Shown here: piece after piece, positions 24,562 through 33,650 of the stretch
How the letters are laid out: each line of letters starts with the position of its first letter
Position numbering within the stretch: the stretch's first letter is position 1
Source of the DNA: Firmicutes bacterium UBA2598
GTDB taxonomy: Bacteria; Bacillota; PH28-bin88
Direction: 5' to 3'
NCBI GenBank assembly: GCA_002339345.1
Contig: DDKM01000036.1
Span: 848-40,272, forward strand
DNA length: 39,425 nucleotides
Position numbers and translations under genes: made by a program
The notes under the pieces: model-generated
What the model was told of the DNA's origin: nothing
Databases searched by the model: none
The model's input: only the letters and a program-made list of their open reading frames with translations

Positions 24562-25438
24562 AACCATCGCCTATTATTTCCGGCAGGCCGTTATCTCCAT
24601 GGGGCGAAACACCGGTATGAGTATCGCCGCCGCCCTGACGGTGGCCATCGCGCTGTTTATCTTGGGTTCATTCCTGCTGCTGGTGACCAACGCCAACTTT
24701 ATCGCCGGTGTACTGGAGTCCAATGTGGAGATCGCCGCCTACCTGGATGTGGACATGCCCAGGAAGGACGCGGAACAGATGGCCCAGCAGGTGGCCGCCA
24801 TGGACCTGGTGGCGGATGTCCGGCTGGTGCCCAAAGAAGAGGGACTGAACCAGCTACGCAAGCAGTTTGGTGATCGACACGACCTGCTGTCCGCCCTGGG
24901 CGGGGTCAATCCCCTGCCGGACTATCTGAAAATCAAGGTCACCGAGCCGGAAGGGGTGAGGGCGGTGGCGGAAGCCGTTGCCGGCCTGGAGGGTGTGGAA
25001 AAGGTGAACTACGGTGAGTTGGTGGTGTACCGCCTGTTCAGTGTCATCTATTGGGTGCGGTGGCTGGGTCTGGGCAGTATGATCCTGCTATCCCTATCCG
25101 CCGTTTTTCTGGTGGCCATTACCGTACGATTGACGGTTTTTGCCCGCCGGCGGGAGATCAACATCATGAAATATGTTGGTGCCACCGATTGGTTTATTCG
25201 CTGGCCATTCTTCCTGGAGGGCATGTTCCTGGGCCTCACCGGCGCCCTGGTGGCGGTGGCCAGCCTCTATGGCACCTATCAGTTCCTGGTTAGTAATATC
25301 GGTCCAGCCCTGCCCTTTGTACCGCTGGTGACGGATAGCCTGACGGTAATGAGGCATCTGGCATGGTTGCTGTTGGCGGGTACGGCGGTGGGTGCCCTGG
25401 GTAGTGCCATCTCGGTACACAGGTTTCTCAAGGTGTAA
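24551..25438 (+). CDS. ftsX: Cell-division protein FtsX
   Basis: 295 residues. The first helix (MSIAAALTVAIALFILGSFLLLV) is followed by a roughly 130-residue extracellular loop (SNVEIAAYLDVDMPRKDAEQMAQQVAAM ... GVEKVNYGELVV), then three helices closing the protein. This four-helix arrangement with the large loop 1 that contacts a peptidoglycan hydrolase is typical of FtsX. The inner segment RRREINIMKYVGATDWFIRWPFFLEG is the conserved coupling region. GTG 24551 is preferred: AAGGGGG lies 10 nt upstream, and it leaves a short cytoplasmic start VKPRTIAYYFRQAV. The upstream in-frame ATG 24527 has no such site. Confidence 0.95.
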   Translation: MKPRTIAYYFRQAVISMGRNTGMSIAAALTVAIALFILGSFLLLVTNANFIAGVLESNVEIAAYLDVDMPRKDAEQMAQQVAAMDLVADVRLVPKEEGLNQLRKQFGDRHDLLSALGGVNPLPDYLKIKVTEPEGVRAVAEAVAGLEGVEKVNYGELVVYRLFSVIYWVRWLGLGSMILLSLSAVFLVAITVRLTVFARRREINIMKYVGATDWFIRWPFFLEGMFLGLTGALVAVASLYGTYQFLVSNIGPALPFVPLVTDSLTVMRHLAWLLLAGTAVGALGSAISVHRFLKV

Positions 25439-25481
25439 TTTAACGGCGAGGCCGCGGGTTTTTGGTAAAGGGGGAATGGGT

Positions 25482-26627
25482 ATGGAGCACAGAAGGCGCC
25501 CGCGCTGGGCCGGCGTCATCGCCCTGGTGTTGACCATGGTCTTTGGCATGTCATTGTGGCCGGTATACGGCAACGAACTGGACAGGTTACGGCAGGAGCA
25601 GCAGCGCATCAACCGGCAGATCGAACTGCAGCAGCGGGCCCTGCAAACGGCCAACCGACAGATCAACACCCTGGCCAGTGAGCTGGAAAAACTGGAACGG
25701 GATATCGACCGGCTGGAGAGGGAACTGGAACTGCTGGAAAAACAGATGGCGGAGGCCGAGGGGCGGGTAGTCCAGGCGGAAAGGGAACTGCAGGAAGCGG
25801 AAAACGCCCTGGAGGAACGTACCAGGGTATTCCGCGCCCGCATTAAGGAAATATATTTGAACGGGCAGGTGGACTACCTGGAGGTGTTGCTCCAATCCAC
25901 CACCTTGACGGATTTCCTGGTCCGGTTCGAGCTATTGCAGAAGATTGCAGAACAGGATGTCCAGATGCTTCAGAACATCGAGGCGGAACGCCAGGCAGTG
26001 GAACAAAAGAAGGCCAACCTGGAAGCTCGCCGTGATGACATCGCCAAGCTGAAGGCCAGACGGGAAAGGGACCAGCAGCGTTTGGAAAGCCAGGTGCGGG
26101 AAAAGGAGCGGCTACAGGCCAAACTGCTGAATGACAAGGCCACCATTGAAAAGAGCCTTGCGGAGGAGGAACAGGCGGCCAGGGAGATTGCCGCCAAAAT
26201 CCGGGAACTGGCGGCCAAAACCGGTCAGTATACCGGTGGTAAGATGGCCTGGCCGGTGCCCAACTACTTCCGCCTTACTTCGGAATACGGTAACCGCCTG
26301 CATCCCATTTTGAAGACACAGCGCTTCCACAACGGCATTGACATCGCGGCGCCCATCGGTGCCAGTGTGGTGGCGGCCAGTGACGGCAGGGTGATCATGG
26401 CGGACTGGCTGGGGGCCTACGGCAAGGCCATTGTCATTGACCATGGTGGACAGGTGTCCACCCTCTATGCCCATCTCTCCCAGATTTCCGTCAAGGAGGG
26501 GGCCCAGGTCAAGAGGGGTCAGGTCATCGGCAAGGTGGGCAACACTGGCCTCAGCACCGGACCCCACTTGCACTTTACCGTTTTTGAAAAGGACGAGCCG
26601 GTCAGTCCCTGGACCTACTTGCGCTAA
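25482..26627 (+). CDS. EnvC-like murein hydrolase: coiled coil + M23 peptidase
   Basis: 381 residues. A signal peptide (RRPRWAGVIALVLTMVFGMSLWPVYG) is followed by about 220 residues of coiled coil (NELDRLRQEQQRINRQIELQ ... EEEQAAREIAAKIRELAAK). The C-terminal 130 residues are an M23/LytM domain. The zinc ligands H283 and D287 (HNGID) and the H362-L-H364 motif (GPHLHF) are all present, so the domain should be catalytically active, unlike EnvC, which lost them. By position after ftsX it is the probable partner of FtsEX loop 1, cutting cross-bridges during septation or growth. ATG 25482 follows AAAGGGGG by 7 nt. A 12-bp terminator follows. Confidence 0.92.
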   Translation: MEHRRRPRWAGVIALVLTMVFGMSLWPVYGNELDRLRQEQQRINRQIELQQRALQTANRQINTLASELEKLERDIDRLERELELLEKQMAEAEGRVVQAERELQEAENALEERTRVFRARIKEIYLNGQVDYLEVLLQSTTLTDFLVRFELLQKIAEQDVQMLQNIEAERQAVEQKKANLEARRDDIAKLKARRERDQQRLESQVREKERLQAKLLNDKATIEKSLAEEEQAAREIAAKIRELAAKTGQYTGGKMAWPVPNYFRLTSEYGNRLHPILKTQRFHNGIDIAAPIGASVVAASDGRVIMADWLGAYGKAIVIDHGGQVSTLYAHLSQISVKEGAQVKRGQVIGKVGNTGLSTGPHLHFTVFEKDEPVSPWTYLR

Positions 26628-26635
26628 CACCACCG

Positions 26636-26674
26636 GTAGGAATTGGCCCAGCCAATTCCTACTCCATTTTTGCC
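26636..26674 (+). terminator. Rho-independent terminator after the M23 gene
   Basis: Perfect 12-bp stem GTAGGAATTGGC / GCCAATTCCTAC with a CCA loop, then TCCATTTTTG. It suggests ctp and the PDZ gene have their own promoter or are only partly read through. Confidence 0.9.
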
Positions 26675-26765
26675 CTGTGATGTTCCGGCGCGCATACAGG
26701 TGGTAAATGTTGCATAAAATGCTGGGGATAACCTTTGCCCATATTGACGGATGGCAGGTGAAAAC

Positions 26766-27941
26766 ATGGCAAATCGCAGTATCTTGCGGCTGGCGATGAT
26801 TCTGGTGGTGGCCTTCTGCGTGCTGACCACCGTCTCCCTGGGTATTTTCGTGGCGACCAATTTCCGTCATGTCAGCCAGGCGGTGCAGGTGCTTTCGCTT
26901 ATCCGCACCCAGGCTATCCAGGAAGTCAGTGCCGGCCAGTTGATTGAGGGTGCGATACAGGGTGTGGTGGGGTCCCTGGAAGATCCTTATTCCGCGTACC
27001 TGGACGCCCGGGAGTACCAATCCCTGGAACAGCATATCAGCGGGACCTACGGCGGGGTGGGCCTGCTCATCGGGGTGGACAATGACAAGCGGATCATCGT
27101 GGTGTCTCCCTTCAAGGGTACCCCGGCCGCCCGGGCGGGCATCCTTTCCGGGGATTATATTTTAAAGATTGACGAACAGGAAACTACCGGCATGAAGCTG
27201 GACCGGGCCGCCAGCCTGATCCAGGGCCAGCCGGGCTCCACCGTGGTACTCACCATTTTCCGCCAGGGGGAGGATGAGCCCCGGGTACTGACCCTAAAAC
27301 GGGAGATCATTCAGATTCCCTCGGTGGAAGGGGAGATGCTGAAGGGGTACCATGGTATCGGCTATATCAACCTGATGACCTTCAGCGAGCACACCGGCAG
27401 GGATCTGGGCAATCTGCTGGATGAACTGCGGGGCAAGGGGATGGCCGGAGTGATCCTGGACCTGCGCAGCAATCCCGGCGGATCCCTGGGCGCCGCGGTG
27501 GAGGTGGCGGATTTCTTCATCGGGGAAGGCCCCATTGTGCATATCGAGGATCGCCGCCGCAGCGTGCCCTATAACGCTACTCCCAGAAAAATGGCCCTCC
27601 CCCTGGTGGTGCTGGTCAATGAGGGCAGTGCCAGCGCATCGGAAATTGTGGCGGGGGCGATCAAGGATAGCGGTGTGGGTGTGATTGTAGGGGAAAAGAC
27701 CTTTGGTAAAGGCCTTGTGCAAACGGTGTTCCAGTTAAACGGCGGGGCGGCGGTAAAACTGACCACCGCCAGGTATCTTACCCCTAACAGGGTGGATATC
27801 AACAAAATGGGTATCCAGCCCGATGTGGAAGTGCACCTGGATGCCAAAAAGGAGGCCGAGATCATGTCCAGGTCGCCGGATCCCCAAAGGGATCCCCAGT
27901 TGGCCAAAGGGGTGGAAATCCTGAAATCTAAAATGCGATAG
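26766..27941 (+). CDS. Carboxy-terminal processing protease, S41 family
   Basis: 391 residues. An N-terminal membrane anchor (SILRLAMILVVAFCVLTTVSLGIFVATNF) is followed by a PDZ domain at about 100-180 (YGGVGLLIGVDNDKRIIVVSPFKGTPAARAGILSGDYILKIDEQE) and the protease core. The catalytic pair is intact: Ser 290 in NEGSASASEIVAG and Lys 315 in GEKTFGKGLVQ, 25 residues apart as in CtpB and Prc. Such enzymes degrade or activate secreted and sporulation proteins from the C-terminus; CtpB in B. subtilis releases the sigma-K checkpoint protease. ATG 26766 has AGGTGA 5 nt upstream. The gene overlaps its downstream neighbour's region by sharing the TAG/GTG junction at 27941. Confidence 0.93.
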   Translation: MANRSILRLAMILVVAFCVLTTVSLGIFVATNFRHVSQAVQVLSLIRTQAIQEVSAGQLIEGAIQGVVGSLEDPYSAYLDAREYQSLEQHISGTYGGVGLLIGVDNDKRIIVVSPFKGTPAARAGILSGDYILKIDEQETTGMKLDRAASLIQGQPGSTVVLTIFRQGEDEPRVLTLKREIIQIPSVEGEMLKGYHGIGYINLMTFSEHTGRDLGNLLDELRGKGMAGVILDLRSNPGGSLGAAVEVADFFIGEGPIVHIEDRRRSVPYNATPRKMALPLVVLVNEGSASASEIVAGAIKDSGVGVIVGEKTFGKGLVQTVFQLNGGAAVKLTTARYLTPNRVDINKMGIQPDVEVHLDAKKEAEIMSRSPDPQRDPQLAKGVEILKSKMR

Positions 27942-27952
27942 TGGGTGATCCC

Positions 27953-29215
27953 ATGCTTCCCCTGGCCAGTATTGCCAAATTGATTGTGATGTCCCTGTTC
28001 CAGATTCTGACCGATCCTTTGTTCTGGGCGGTGGTTTTGCTGGTTGGGCTGCAGGTCCGCCGGGTGGCTGTATTGCGGCAAAGGCTTTTTGGCGTGCCTG
28101 TGGGCAACCAGTGGCGGCAGGTGGTCGGTGTGGTGGGGCTGGGCATTGCCGGGGGACTGGTGGGCAGCTGGCTGGTGGTGTTTACAGGGGTATCTGTGAC
28201 GGGTATTGGCATTGGTTACGTCTGGGGTGCCGCTCTGTTATTGATGTTGTTCAGCCCCCGGTTTCTGTGTTTTGCCTATGCGGGGGGGCTCATTTCCATA
28301 AGTTCCGTTCTCTTTGGCTTTCCCCGGGTGGATGTGCCGGAACTGCTGGGCCTGGTGGCGGTGCTGCACCTGGTGGAGAGTTGCCTGATTGCTTTGGGCG
28401 GTCACCACGGTGCGGTGCCGGTATACACCCGCCACGCCAGCGGGCGGGTGGTGGGCGCCTTTTACCTGCAAAAATTCTGGCCCATTCCCATTACGGTGTT
28501 TATGCTGTTCCCCCTGACCGGGGGTGCGGCCCTGCCGGATCTGGTATCCATGCCGGATTGGTGGCCGCTCATCAAGCCGGCTTACCAGGGGGACCTCACC
28601 AAAGCCGTTTTCATGCTGATGCCGGTGGTGGCCGGTCTTGGCTACACCGATCTGGCGGTAACCACGGGGCCGGCTGCCAAGAGCCGCCGTTCTGCCGGCT
28701 ACCTGGTCATCTATAGCCTGGCACTGCTTTCCCTGGCTATCCTCGCCTCCTACCAGCGGGAATTAACGCTGGTGGCAGCCCTCTTTGCTCCCCTGGGCCA
28801 CGAATTCCTCATCAGGCTGGGCCGTGGCCTGGAGAGACGGGGTAAACCCCTTTTCCTATCCTCGGGGATGGGGGTGATGGTACTGGACGTACTGCCGGGC
28901 AGTAAAGCGGACAGGATTGGCTTACGCTCCGGTGATGTCATCACAGCTGTCAATGGCATGATTATTGCAACTAGTAGTGAACTGGCAGCTGCCCTGGCGG
29001 AACCGGCTTATCCCATGACGGTGGACTACCTGGATTCAACGGATGGTGAGCCCAGGCAGATTACCACCCGCTGGAACAGCAGGGACGCCTTTGGCATTAT
29101 TCCGGTGCCCGAGCCCGGTGACCTGCCCATGGTGGAGCTGGGTTCGGGGGGGCTGTTGACCCGGTGGTTACGTAACCTTCGCAGTGGCAGGCCGGGAGAT
29201 TCTCTAATGCAATAA
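27953..29215 (+). CDS. MinJ-like polytopic membrane protein with C-terminal PDZ domain
   Basis: 420 residues. About eight hydrophobic segments fill residues 1-290. The C-terminus carries a PDZ domain (GMGVMVLDVLPGSKADRIGLRSGDVITAVNGMIIATSSELAAAL). In B. subtilis the gene order ftsE-ftsX-ctpB-minJ is similar, and MinJ is a six-helix membrane protein with a C-terminal PDZ domain that links DivIVA to MinD. The architecture and synteny suggest a role in division-site control or in feeding substrates to the adjacent protease; MinJ itself may not be orthologous. The GGTGATCCC stretch before ATG 27953 is the likely ribosome site. Confidence 0.7.
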   Translation: MLPLASIAKLIVMSLFQILTDPLFWAVVLLVGLQVRRVAVLRQRLFGVPVGNQWRQVVGVVGLGIAGGLVGSWLVVFTGVSVTGIGIGYVWGAALLLMLFSPRFLCFAYAGGLISISSVLFGFPRVDVPELLGLVAVLHLVESCLIALGGHHGAVPVYTRHASGRVVGAFYLQKFWPIPITVFMLFPLTGGAALPDLVSMPDWWPLIKPAYQGDLTKAVFMLMPVVAGLGYTDLAVTTGPAAKSRRSAGYLVIYSLALLSLAILASYQRELTLVAALFAPLGHEFLIRLGRGLERRGKPLFLSSGMGVMVLDVLPGSKADRIGLRSGDVITAVNGMIIATSSELAAALAEPAYPMTVDYLDSTDGEPRQITTRWNSRDAFGIIPVPEPGDLPMVELGSGGLLTRWLRNLRSGRPGDSLMQ

Positions 29216-29312
29216 TGCATCACATGCTGCAAGATCGCAGCAAAGGCAAAGCAGGAGGGGCAGGGCTGCTGGCGAAATATTCTTAAATAAAAACATCGGA
29301 GGAGGATTGTGA

Positions 29313-31361
29313 ATGGTACCACAAAGGGAGATCTACTGGAACATTCCTGGCCACGTCCTGTTATACCTGATTTTTGCCGTATCCGTGCTCTTCTTCTGCA
29401 GGGGTGTTTACCAGTATTACAAAAGGCTGCAGGTGGGCCGGCCAGCCGGGCGGAAGGAACGCCCGGGGGAACGGATGCGGGGCGTCCTCAGCCAGGTCTT
29501 TGGACACGGCCGCATTTTAAGGGACTACTATCCGGGAATTATGCATTTTATCCTGTTTTGGGGTTTTGTGATCATGACCTTCGGTACCGCCATGGTGGCT
29601 TTGGAGGCGGACCTGGGCCTGCCGGTGATGCGGGGAGCCTTTTATCTCTGGTTGAGCCTGTTTCTGGATGTGGCGGGTCTGGCGGCCATTATCGCCATTG
29701 CGGTGTTCTGGTTCCGGCGTTATGTGCAAAGGCCGGACAGGCTGGACACAGTGGCTGATGACGGCTACAGCCTGCTGTTGATCATGTTCATCCTGGTTAC
29801 CGGGTTTCTGCTGGAGGCCTTTCGGATTGTGGCCACCGCCGATCCCTGGGCGGCCTGGACACCGGTGGGACTGGTCCTGTCTTACCTGTTTGCTGGCCTT
29901 GGTGTGGAGGATCTGAAAATCTTCCACAGGATCACCTGGTGGGTACATCTCTTTTCCGCCATGGGTTTTTTTGCCTATATTCCGTACTCCAAGCTGTCCC
30001 ACATTTTCCTGATGCCCATCAACATTTATTTTCGCAGCCTGGAACCCAAGGGGACCCTGCAACCCATCAACTTTGAAGATGAGGAACAGGAAAGCTTCGG
30101 GGTGGCCAATGTGGAGGAATTCACCTGGAAGCAGTTGCTGGACACCGAGGCGTGCACCCGATGTGGCCGCTGCCAGGATAACTGCCCGGCCTATCTAAGC
30201 AAAAAACCCCTTTCACCCAAGGGGATGACCCAGGACATCAAGAGTCACTACCGGGTAAAGGCTCCCTTGCTGCTGGCGGCCAGGGGCGGGGCTAACGCTG
30301 AAGGGGATAAATCCCGCCAGGAGGCTGCCGCCACCGGTGAAACGGCCGCAGCAGTGATGGAACAGAGCCTGATTGGTGATGTTATTTCCGAAGAAGCCAT
30401 CTGGGCCTGTACCACCTGCCGGTCCTGCCAGGAACAATGCCCGGCCATGGTGGAACACATTGACAAGATCATTGACCTGCGCCGCAATCTGGTGCTGATG
30501 GAAAGCCGTTTCCCGTCGGAAATGCAGTTAGCCTTCCGTAACATGGAAAATAACGGCAACCCGTGGGGTGTGGGTTGGGCCAAGCGAGCGGACTGGGCCC
30601 AGGATCTGGGTGTTCCCACCATGGCGGAGATTGGGCAGGCAGACCTGTTGTTCTGGCCTGGCTGTGCGGGTGCCTTTGATGACCGGAACAAGAAGGTGGC
30701 GGTGGCTGTGGTGAAAATCCTGCAGTCTGCCGGAATCAATTTCGCCATTCTTGGGACGGAGGAGAAGTGCTGTGGCGATTCCGCCCGCCGGCTGGGCAAT
30801 GAATACCTGTTCCAGTCCCTGGCCCAGGAAAACATTGAAACAATGAAGGGTTACGGGGTGACCAAAATTGTTACCACCTGTCCCCATTGCCTGAACACCA
30901 TGGCCAAGGATTATCCACAGTTTGGCGGCCATTTCGAGGTGATCCATCATACCCAGCTGATTCTGGAACTGGTGCGCCAGGGTAAGATTAAACCAGCTCG
31001 TTTCCTGGACAGTGCCGTTACCTATCACGACTCCTGCTACCTGGGCCGGTACAACGATATTTACCTGGCCCCGCGGGAGCTGGTCAAGGCCATCCCGGGG
31101 GTAACCCTGAAGGAGATGGAGCGGCGGGAGGAACGCAGTTTCTGCTGTGGTGCCGGCGGTGGCCGGATGTGGTTGGAAGAGCATGGGGAAGAAAAGATGT
31201 ATGTGATGCGGACGGAGCAGGCTCTGTCCACCGGTGCTGCCGTTGTGGCCACCGCCTGCCCCTTCTGCTTGACCATGATGGTGGACGGCTTGAAGTTTAA
31301 GGAGCAGGAAGGTGTGCAGGCCATGGACCTGGCGGAACTGATAGCCCAGTCCATCGCCTGA
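29313..31361 (+). CDS. Membrane Fe-S oxidoreductase (NarI-like domain + heterodisulfide-reductase-type CCG domains)
   Basis: 682 residues. The first 240 contain about five transmembrane helices, with histidines placed as in cytochrome b of the NarI/HdrE type (MHFILFWGFVIMTFG; HRITWWVHLFSAMGFFAYIPYSKLSH). Two [4Fe-4S] motifs follow (CTRCGRCQDNCP, CTTCRSCQEQCP). Then two CCG domains (PGCAGAF ... KCCGDSARR; HDSCYLGRYND ... CCGAGGGRMW) like HdrD/GlcF. Homologs in syntrophic and sulfate-reducing Clostridia sit beside etfAB and pass electrons between EtfAB and menaquinone. The etfBA genes lie 3 kb away, which supports that role. ATG 29313 follows GGAGGAGG by about 7 nt. A short hairpin (29225-29242) lies upstream. 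Confidence 0.88.
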   Translation: MVPQREIYWNIPGHVLLYLIFAVSVLFFCRGVYQYYKRLQVGRPAGRKERPGERMRGVLSQVFGHGRILRDYYPGIMHFILFWGFVIMTFGTAMVALEADLGLPVMRGAFYLWLSLFLDVAGLAAIIAIAVFWFRRYVQRPDRLDTVADDGYSLLLIMFILVTGFLLEAFRIVATADPWAAWTPVGLVLSYLFAGLGVEDLKIFHRITWWVHLFSAMGFFAYIPYSKLSHIFLMPINIYFRSLEPKGTLQPINFEDEEQESFGVANVEEFTWKQLLDTEACTRCGRCQDNCPAYLSKKPLSPKGMTQDIKSHYRVKAPLLLAARGGANAEGDKSRQEAAATGETAAAVMEQSLIGDVISEEAIWACTTCRSCQEQCPAMVEHIDKIIDLRRNLVLMESRFPSEMQLAFRNMENNGNPWGVGWAKRADWAQDLGVPTMAEIGQADLLFWPGCAGAFDDRNKKVAVAVVKILQSAGINFAILGTEEKCCGDSARRLGNEYLFQSLAQENIETMKGYGVTKIVTTCPHCLNTMAKDYPQFGGHFEVIHHTQLILELVRQGKIKPARFLDSAVTYHDSCYLGRYNDIYLAPRELVKAIPGVTLKEMERREERSFCCGAGGGRMWLEEHGEEKMYVMRTEQALSTGAAVVATACPFCLTMMVDGLKFKEQEGVQAMDLAELIAQSIA

Positions 31362-31436
31362 AAGTTGGAGGAAGCCTGCCTTTAACGGCGGCCGGGAGTT
31401 TCCCTGTGGCCGAAGGCGCCCTACGTTTCTAACGAA

Positions 31437-31451
31437 AATTTTTGGTATGAT
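31437..31451 (+). promoter_or_regulatory. Extended -10 promoter candidate for the two-component system
   Basis: TGG directly precedes TATGAT (31446-31451). No good -35 box is seen at 16-18 nt, so the call rests on the extended -10. It lies about 60 nt before the kinase start. Confidence 0.4.
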
Positions 31452-31512
31452 GGCAGTAAAATTATTGCATCAGGCGGTACACCCGGTGTAAACTAAAAGA
31501 AAGGGTAGAGCC

Positions 31513-33018
31513 GTGCAGGCTAAAGCCCCCAGGCCGATTACCTTACTTACAGGTATCGATCTGGGGGTTTTGATCTTGTCCACCATCATTAACTTTATGT
31601 GGCAAAATATGTATATCATTGACTTTGGTGCCGGCACCATCCTGGCGATGACCGGTGCCGTGTTACTGCTAGACTATATCACTTACCGTGAGAACAGCCG
31701 GATTCAGTTCATCCGGTGGCTATGGCTGCTGGCCCTGTTTGCCATCCTGCAGGGCCCTTCCTATTGGGCCCTGCTGTTCATTCCCCTGCAGGCCACCACC
31801 CTGAAAGCGACCACCGTCGCCAAACTGGAGGCCCTGCGGGTAATGCTGTTGGTCCTGTCCTATCTGGCCCTGTACAGTTTTGGGGCCTGGTCCATGCGGG
31901 ACAGCTGGCCCACCTGGCGGTGGGTGCAGTGGGCCATGTGGTTCCAGCTTTTTTTCGGGCTGTTTGTGGTGAGCCTGATTCCCCTGTCCGGTTTCTATAT
32001 TCCCAACCAGTGGCTGGATGCTGCCACCGGCTGGGGACTGTTGATGCTGGGGGTGCCCGGGAGTATCCTGGCCGCCCTGACCATGAGTGTCAATGCCCAG
32101 CAATATGCAGGACGCCTGCCCCTGCCCGTGGATAAATTTTTCTATGGCGCCGCTGCCAGCTTGATGGTACATGCAGTGGTGATCGGTATTCGTGCCTTAC
32201 CAGTCGCCCTGCCGGTTTTCGGCGGTTCATTACCAAACGAAAGCTTGTCCATACACCTGGCCCATTCCGCCAGCATGGTGGGCTTGGGGTACTTCCTGCT
32301 CAGGGCGGGGCAGGTCTTTAGCCATGAGCAAATCTGGGTGCTGGAGGACAACCGGCAGCAACAGGCCCTCTTGCAGGAAAGGCTGCGCATCGGGAGGGAT
32401 CTGCACGATGGTGTCATCCAGTCCCTGTACGGGATCGGGCTTTCCCTGGGGGCAGCGGCCCAGGCCGGGGAGGCCCAGGGAAAGGATATGGGGTTTTTGC
32501 GGGAGTCGGTGGAGCGTCTCGACCAGACCATTGCCGATATTCGCAGCTACATCTGGGCACTGGAAGTGGAAGGGGATGATGTGCGGTCCCTCCAGAACCG
32601 GTTGGCCGCCATTGTGCACCAGTTTCAGGCCACCACCTCAGCCAGGATCAGCTTCAAATTCCGCGGTATGGGAAATGGAACACAGCTTCCGCCAGGCCTG
32701 GTTTTTCACCTGGGGCTGATACTGCATGAGTCCCTGTCCAACGCCGTCCGGCACTCCGGTGCCCAACACATTGTCGTGAACCTGGAGTTCACCAGAGATG
32801 GATTGGATATGGTGGTCAGGGATGACGGGAAGGGAATTGGACCGGCGGACATCAAGTCAGCCGGAATGGGCGGCCGGGGGATTGCCAACATGCGGGAAAG
32901 GTCGGCAGCCCTGGGGGGAACGGTGGATATTTCCTCCACTCCCAACAACGGTACTACTGTTTACATCTATATTCCTCTGGGAGGTGGTCAATGGTGCAGC
33001 AAACCATCGGTGTCCTGA
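31513..33018 (+). CDS. NarL-type sensor histidine kinase with multi-helix sensor region
   Basis: 501 residues. Residues 1-265 contain about seven transmembrane helices with short loops and no extracytoplasmic domain, so the signal is probably sensed in or at the membrane. The HisKA_3 dimerisation domain has the phosphoacceptor His 298 in RIGRDLHDGVIQSLYGI. The ATPase domain has LHESLSNAVRHSGA (N box), DDGKGIG and GGRGIANMRERSAALGG (G boxes). GTG 31513 is preceded by AAGGGTAGAG. The gene overlaps the response-regulator gene by 28 nt. The stimulus is unknown; neighbours are an Fe-S oxidoreductase and the small membrane-protein pair. Confidence 0.9.
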   Translation: MQAKAPRPITLLTGIDLGVLILSTIINFMWQNMYIIDFGAGTILAMTGAVLLLDYITYRENSRIQFIRWLWLLALFAILQGPSYWALLFIPLQATTLKATTVAKLEALRVMLLVLSYLALYSFGAWSMRDSWPTWRWVQWAMWFQLFFGLFVVSLIPLSGFYIPNQWLDAATGWGLLMLGVPGSILAALTMSVNAQQYAGRLPLPVDKFFYGAAASLMVHAVVIGIRALPVALPVFGGSLPNESLSIHLAHSASMVGLGYFLLRAGQVFSHEQIWVLEDNRQQQALLQERLRIGRDLHDGVIQSLYGIGLSLGAAAQAGEAQGKDMGFLRESVERLDQTIADIRSYIWALEVEGDDVRSLQNRLAAIVHQFQATTSARISFKFRGMGNGTQLPPGLVFHLGLILHESLSNAVRHSGAQHIVVNLEFTRDGLDMVVRDDGKGIGPADIKSAGMGGRGIANMRERSAALGGTVDISSTPNNGTTVYIYIPLGGGQWCSKPSVS

Positions 33019-33650
33019 TCGTAGATGATCACCCACTGGTCAGGTTGGGGTTGCGCACCCTTTTAGGCGGCCATGGGACCATCCGGGTTTTGGGCGAGGC
33101 CGCTTCCGGCCAGGAGGCTGTCCAGCAGGCCCTGACCCTGATGCCCAGTGTGGTACTGCTGGATGTGCGGTTACCGGATATTTCCGGGGTGGAGGTGTGC
33201 CGTACCATCCGCCAGCAAAACCCCGCCATTAAAGTTATTATGCTCACTTCCTATGCCGATGAGGAGGCGGTGACCGGCGCAGCAGTGGCGGGGGCCAGTG
33301 GTTACTTACTGAAGAAAGTGTGGAACAATGAACTGGTGCGGGCAGTAGAGTTGGTGGCAAGCGGGGGAACCCTTTTCGATCCGGAGGTGGCCGGTGCGGC
33401 CCTGGGCGGCCTGCAGCGGCGGATTGTGGGGCGGCCCAGCGAGCTGGAGCAGCTAAGCGCCCAGGAAAAAAAAGTGCTTGCCCTCATCGCGGAGGCCAAG
33501 ACCAATGCGGAAATTGCCAGTTCCCTTTACATCAGTGAAAAGACTGTGCGCAATTATGTGAGCAGCATTTTCCGTAAGATGAACTTTTCCCACCGGGCCC
33601 AGGCTGTGGTTTACGGCAGAAACCACCGGGACTTCCTGTTGCACGACTAG
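32991..33650 (+). CDS. NarL/FixJ-type response regulator
   Basis: 219 residues. The receiver domain has the acidic pocket VDDHP, the phosphoacceptor Asp 58 (LLDVRLPD), the switch Thr (MLTSYAD) and Lys in YLLKKVWN. The LuxR-type helix-turn-helix is LSAQEKKVLALIAEAKTNAEIASSLYISEKTVRNYVSSIFRKM. ATG 32991 follows GGGAGGTGG and lies inside the kinase gene, a sign of tight coupling. The stop codon overlaps by 4 nt with the stop of the small membrane protein encoded on the opposite strand, and no terminator lies between. The target genes are unknown. Confidence 0.93.
   Translation: MVQQTIGVLIVDDHPLVRLGLRTLLGGHGTIRVLGEAASGQEAVQQALTLMPSVVLLDVRLPDISGVEVCRTIRQQNPAIKVIMLTSYADEEAVTGAAVAGASGYLLKKVWNNELVRAVELVASGGTLFDPEVAGAALGGLQRRIVGRPSELEQLSAQEKKVLALIAEAKTNAEIASSLYISEKTVRNYVSSIFRKMNFSHRAQAVVYGRNHRDFLLHD

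Noticed and set aside
29225..29242. TGCTGC-AAGATC-GCAGCA hairpin as a terminator
   Set aside because: Only a 6-bp stem and no T-run follows; it more likely has no role or a weak RNA-stability role.
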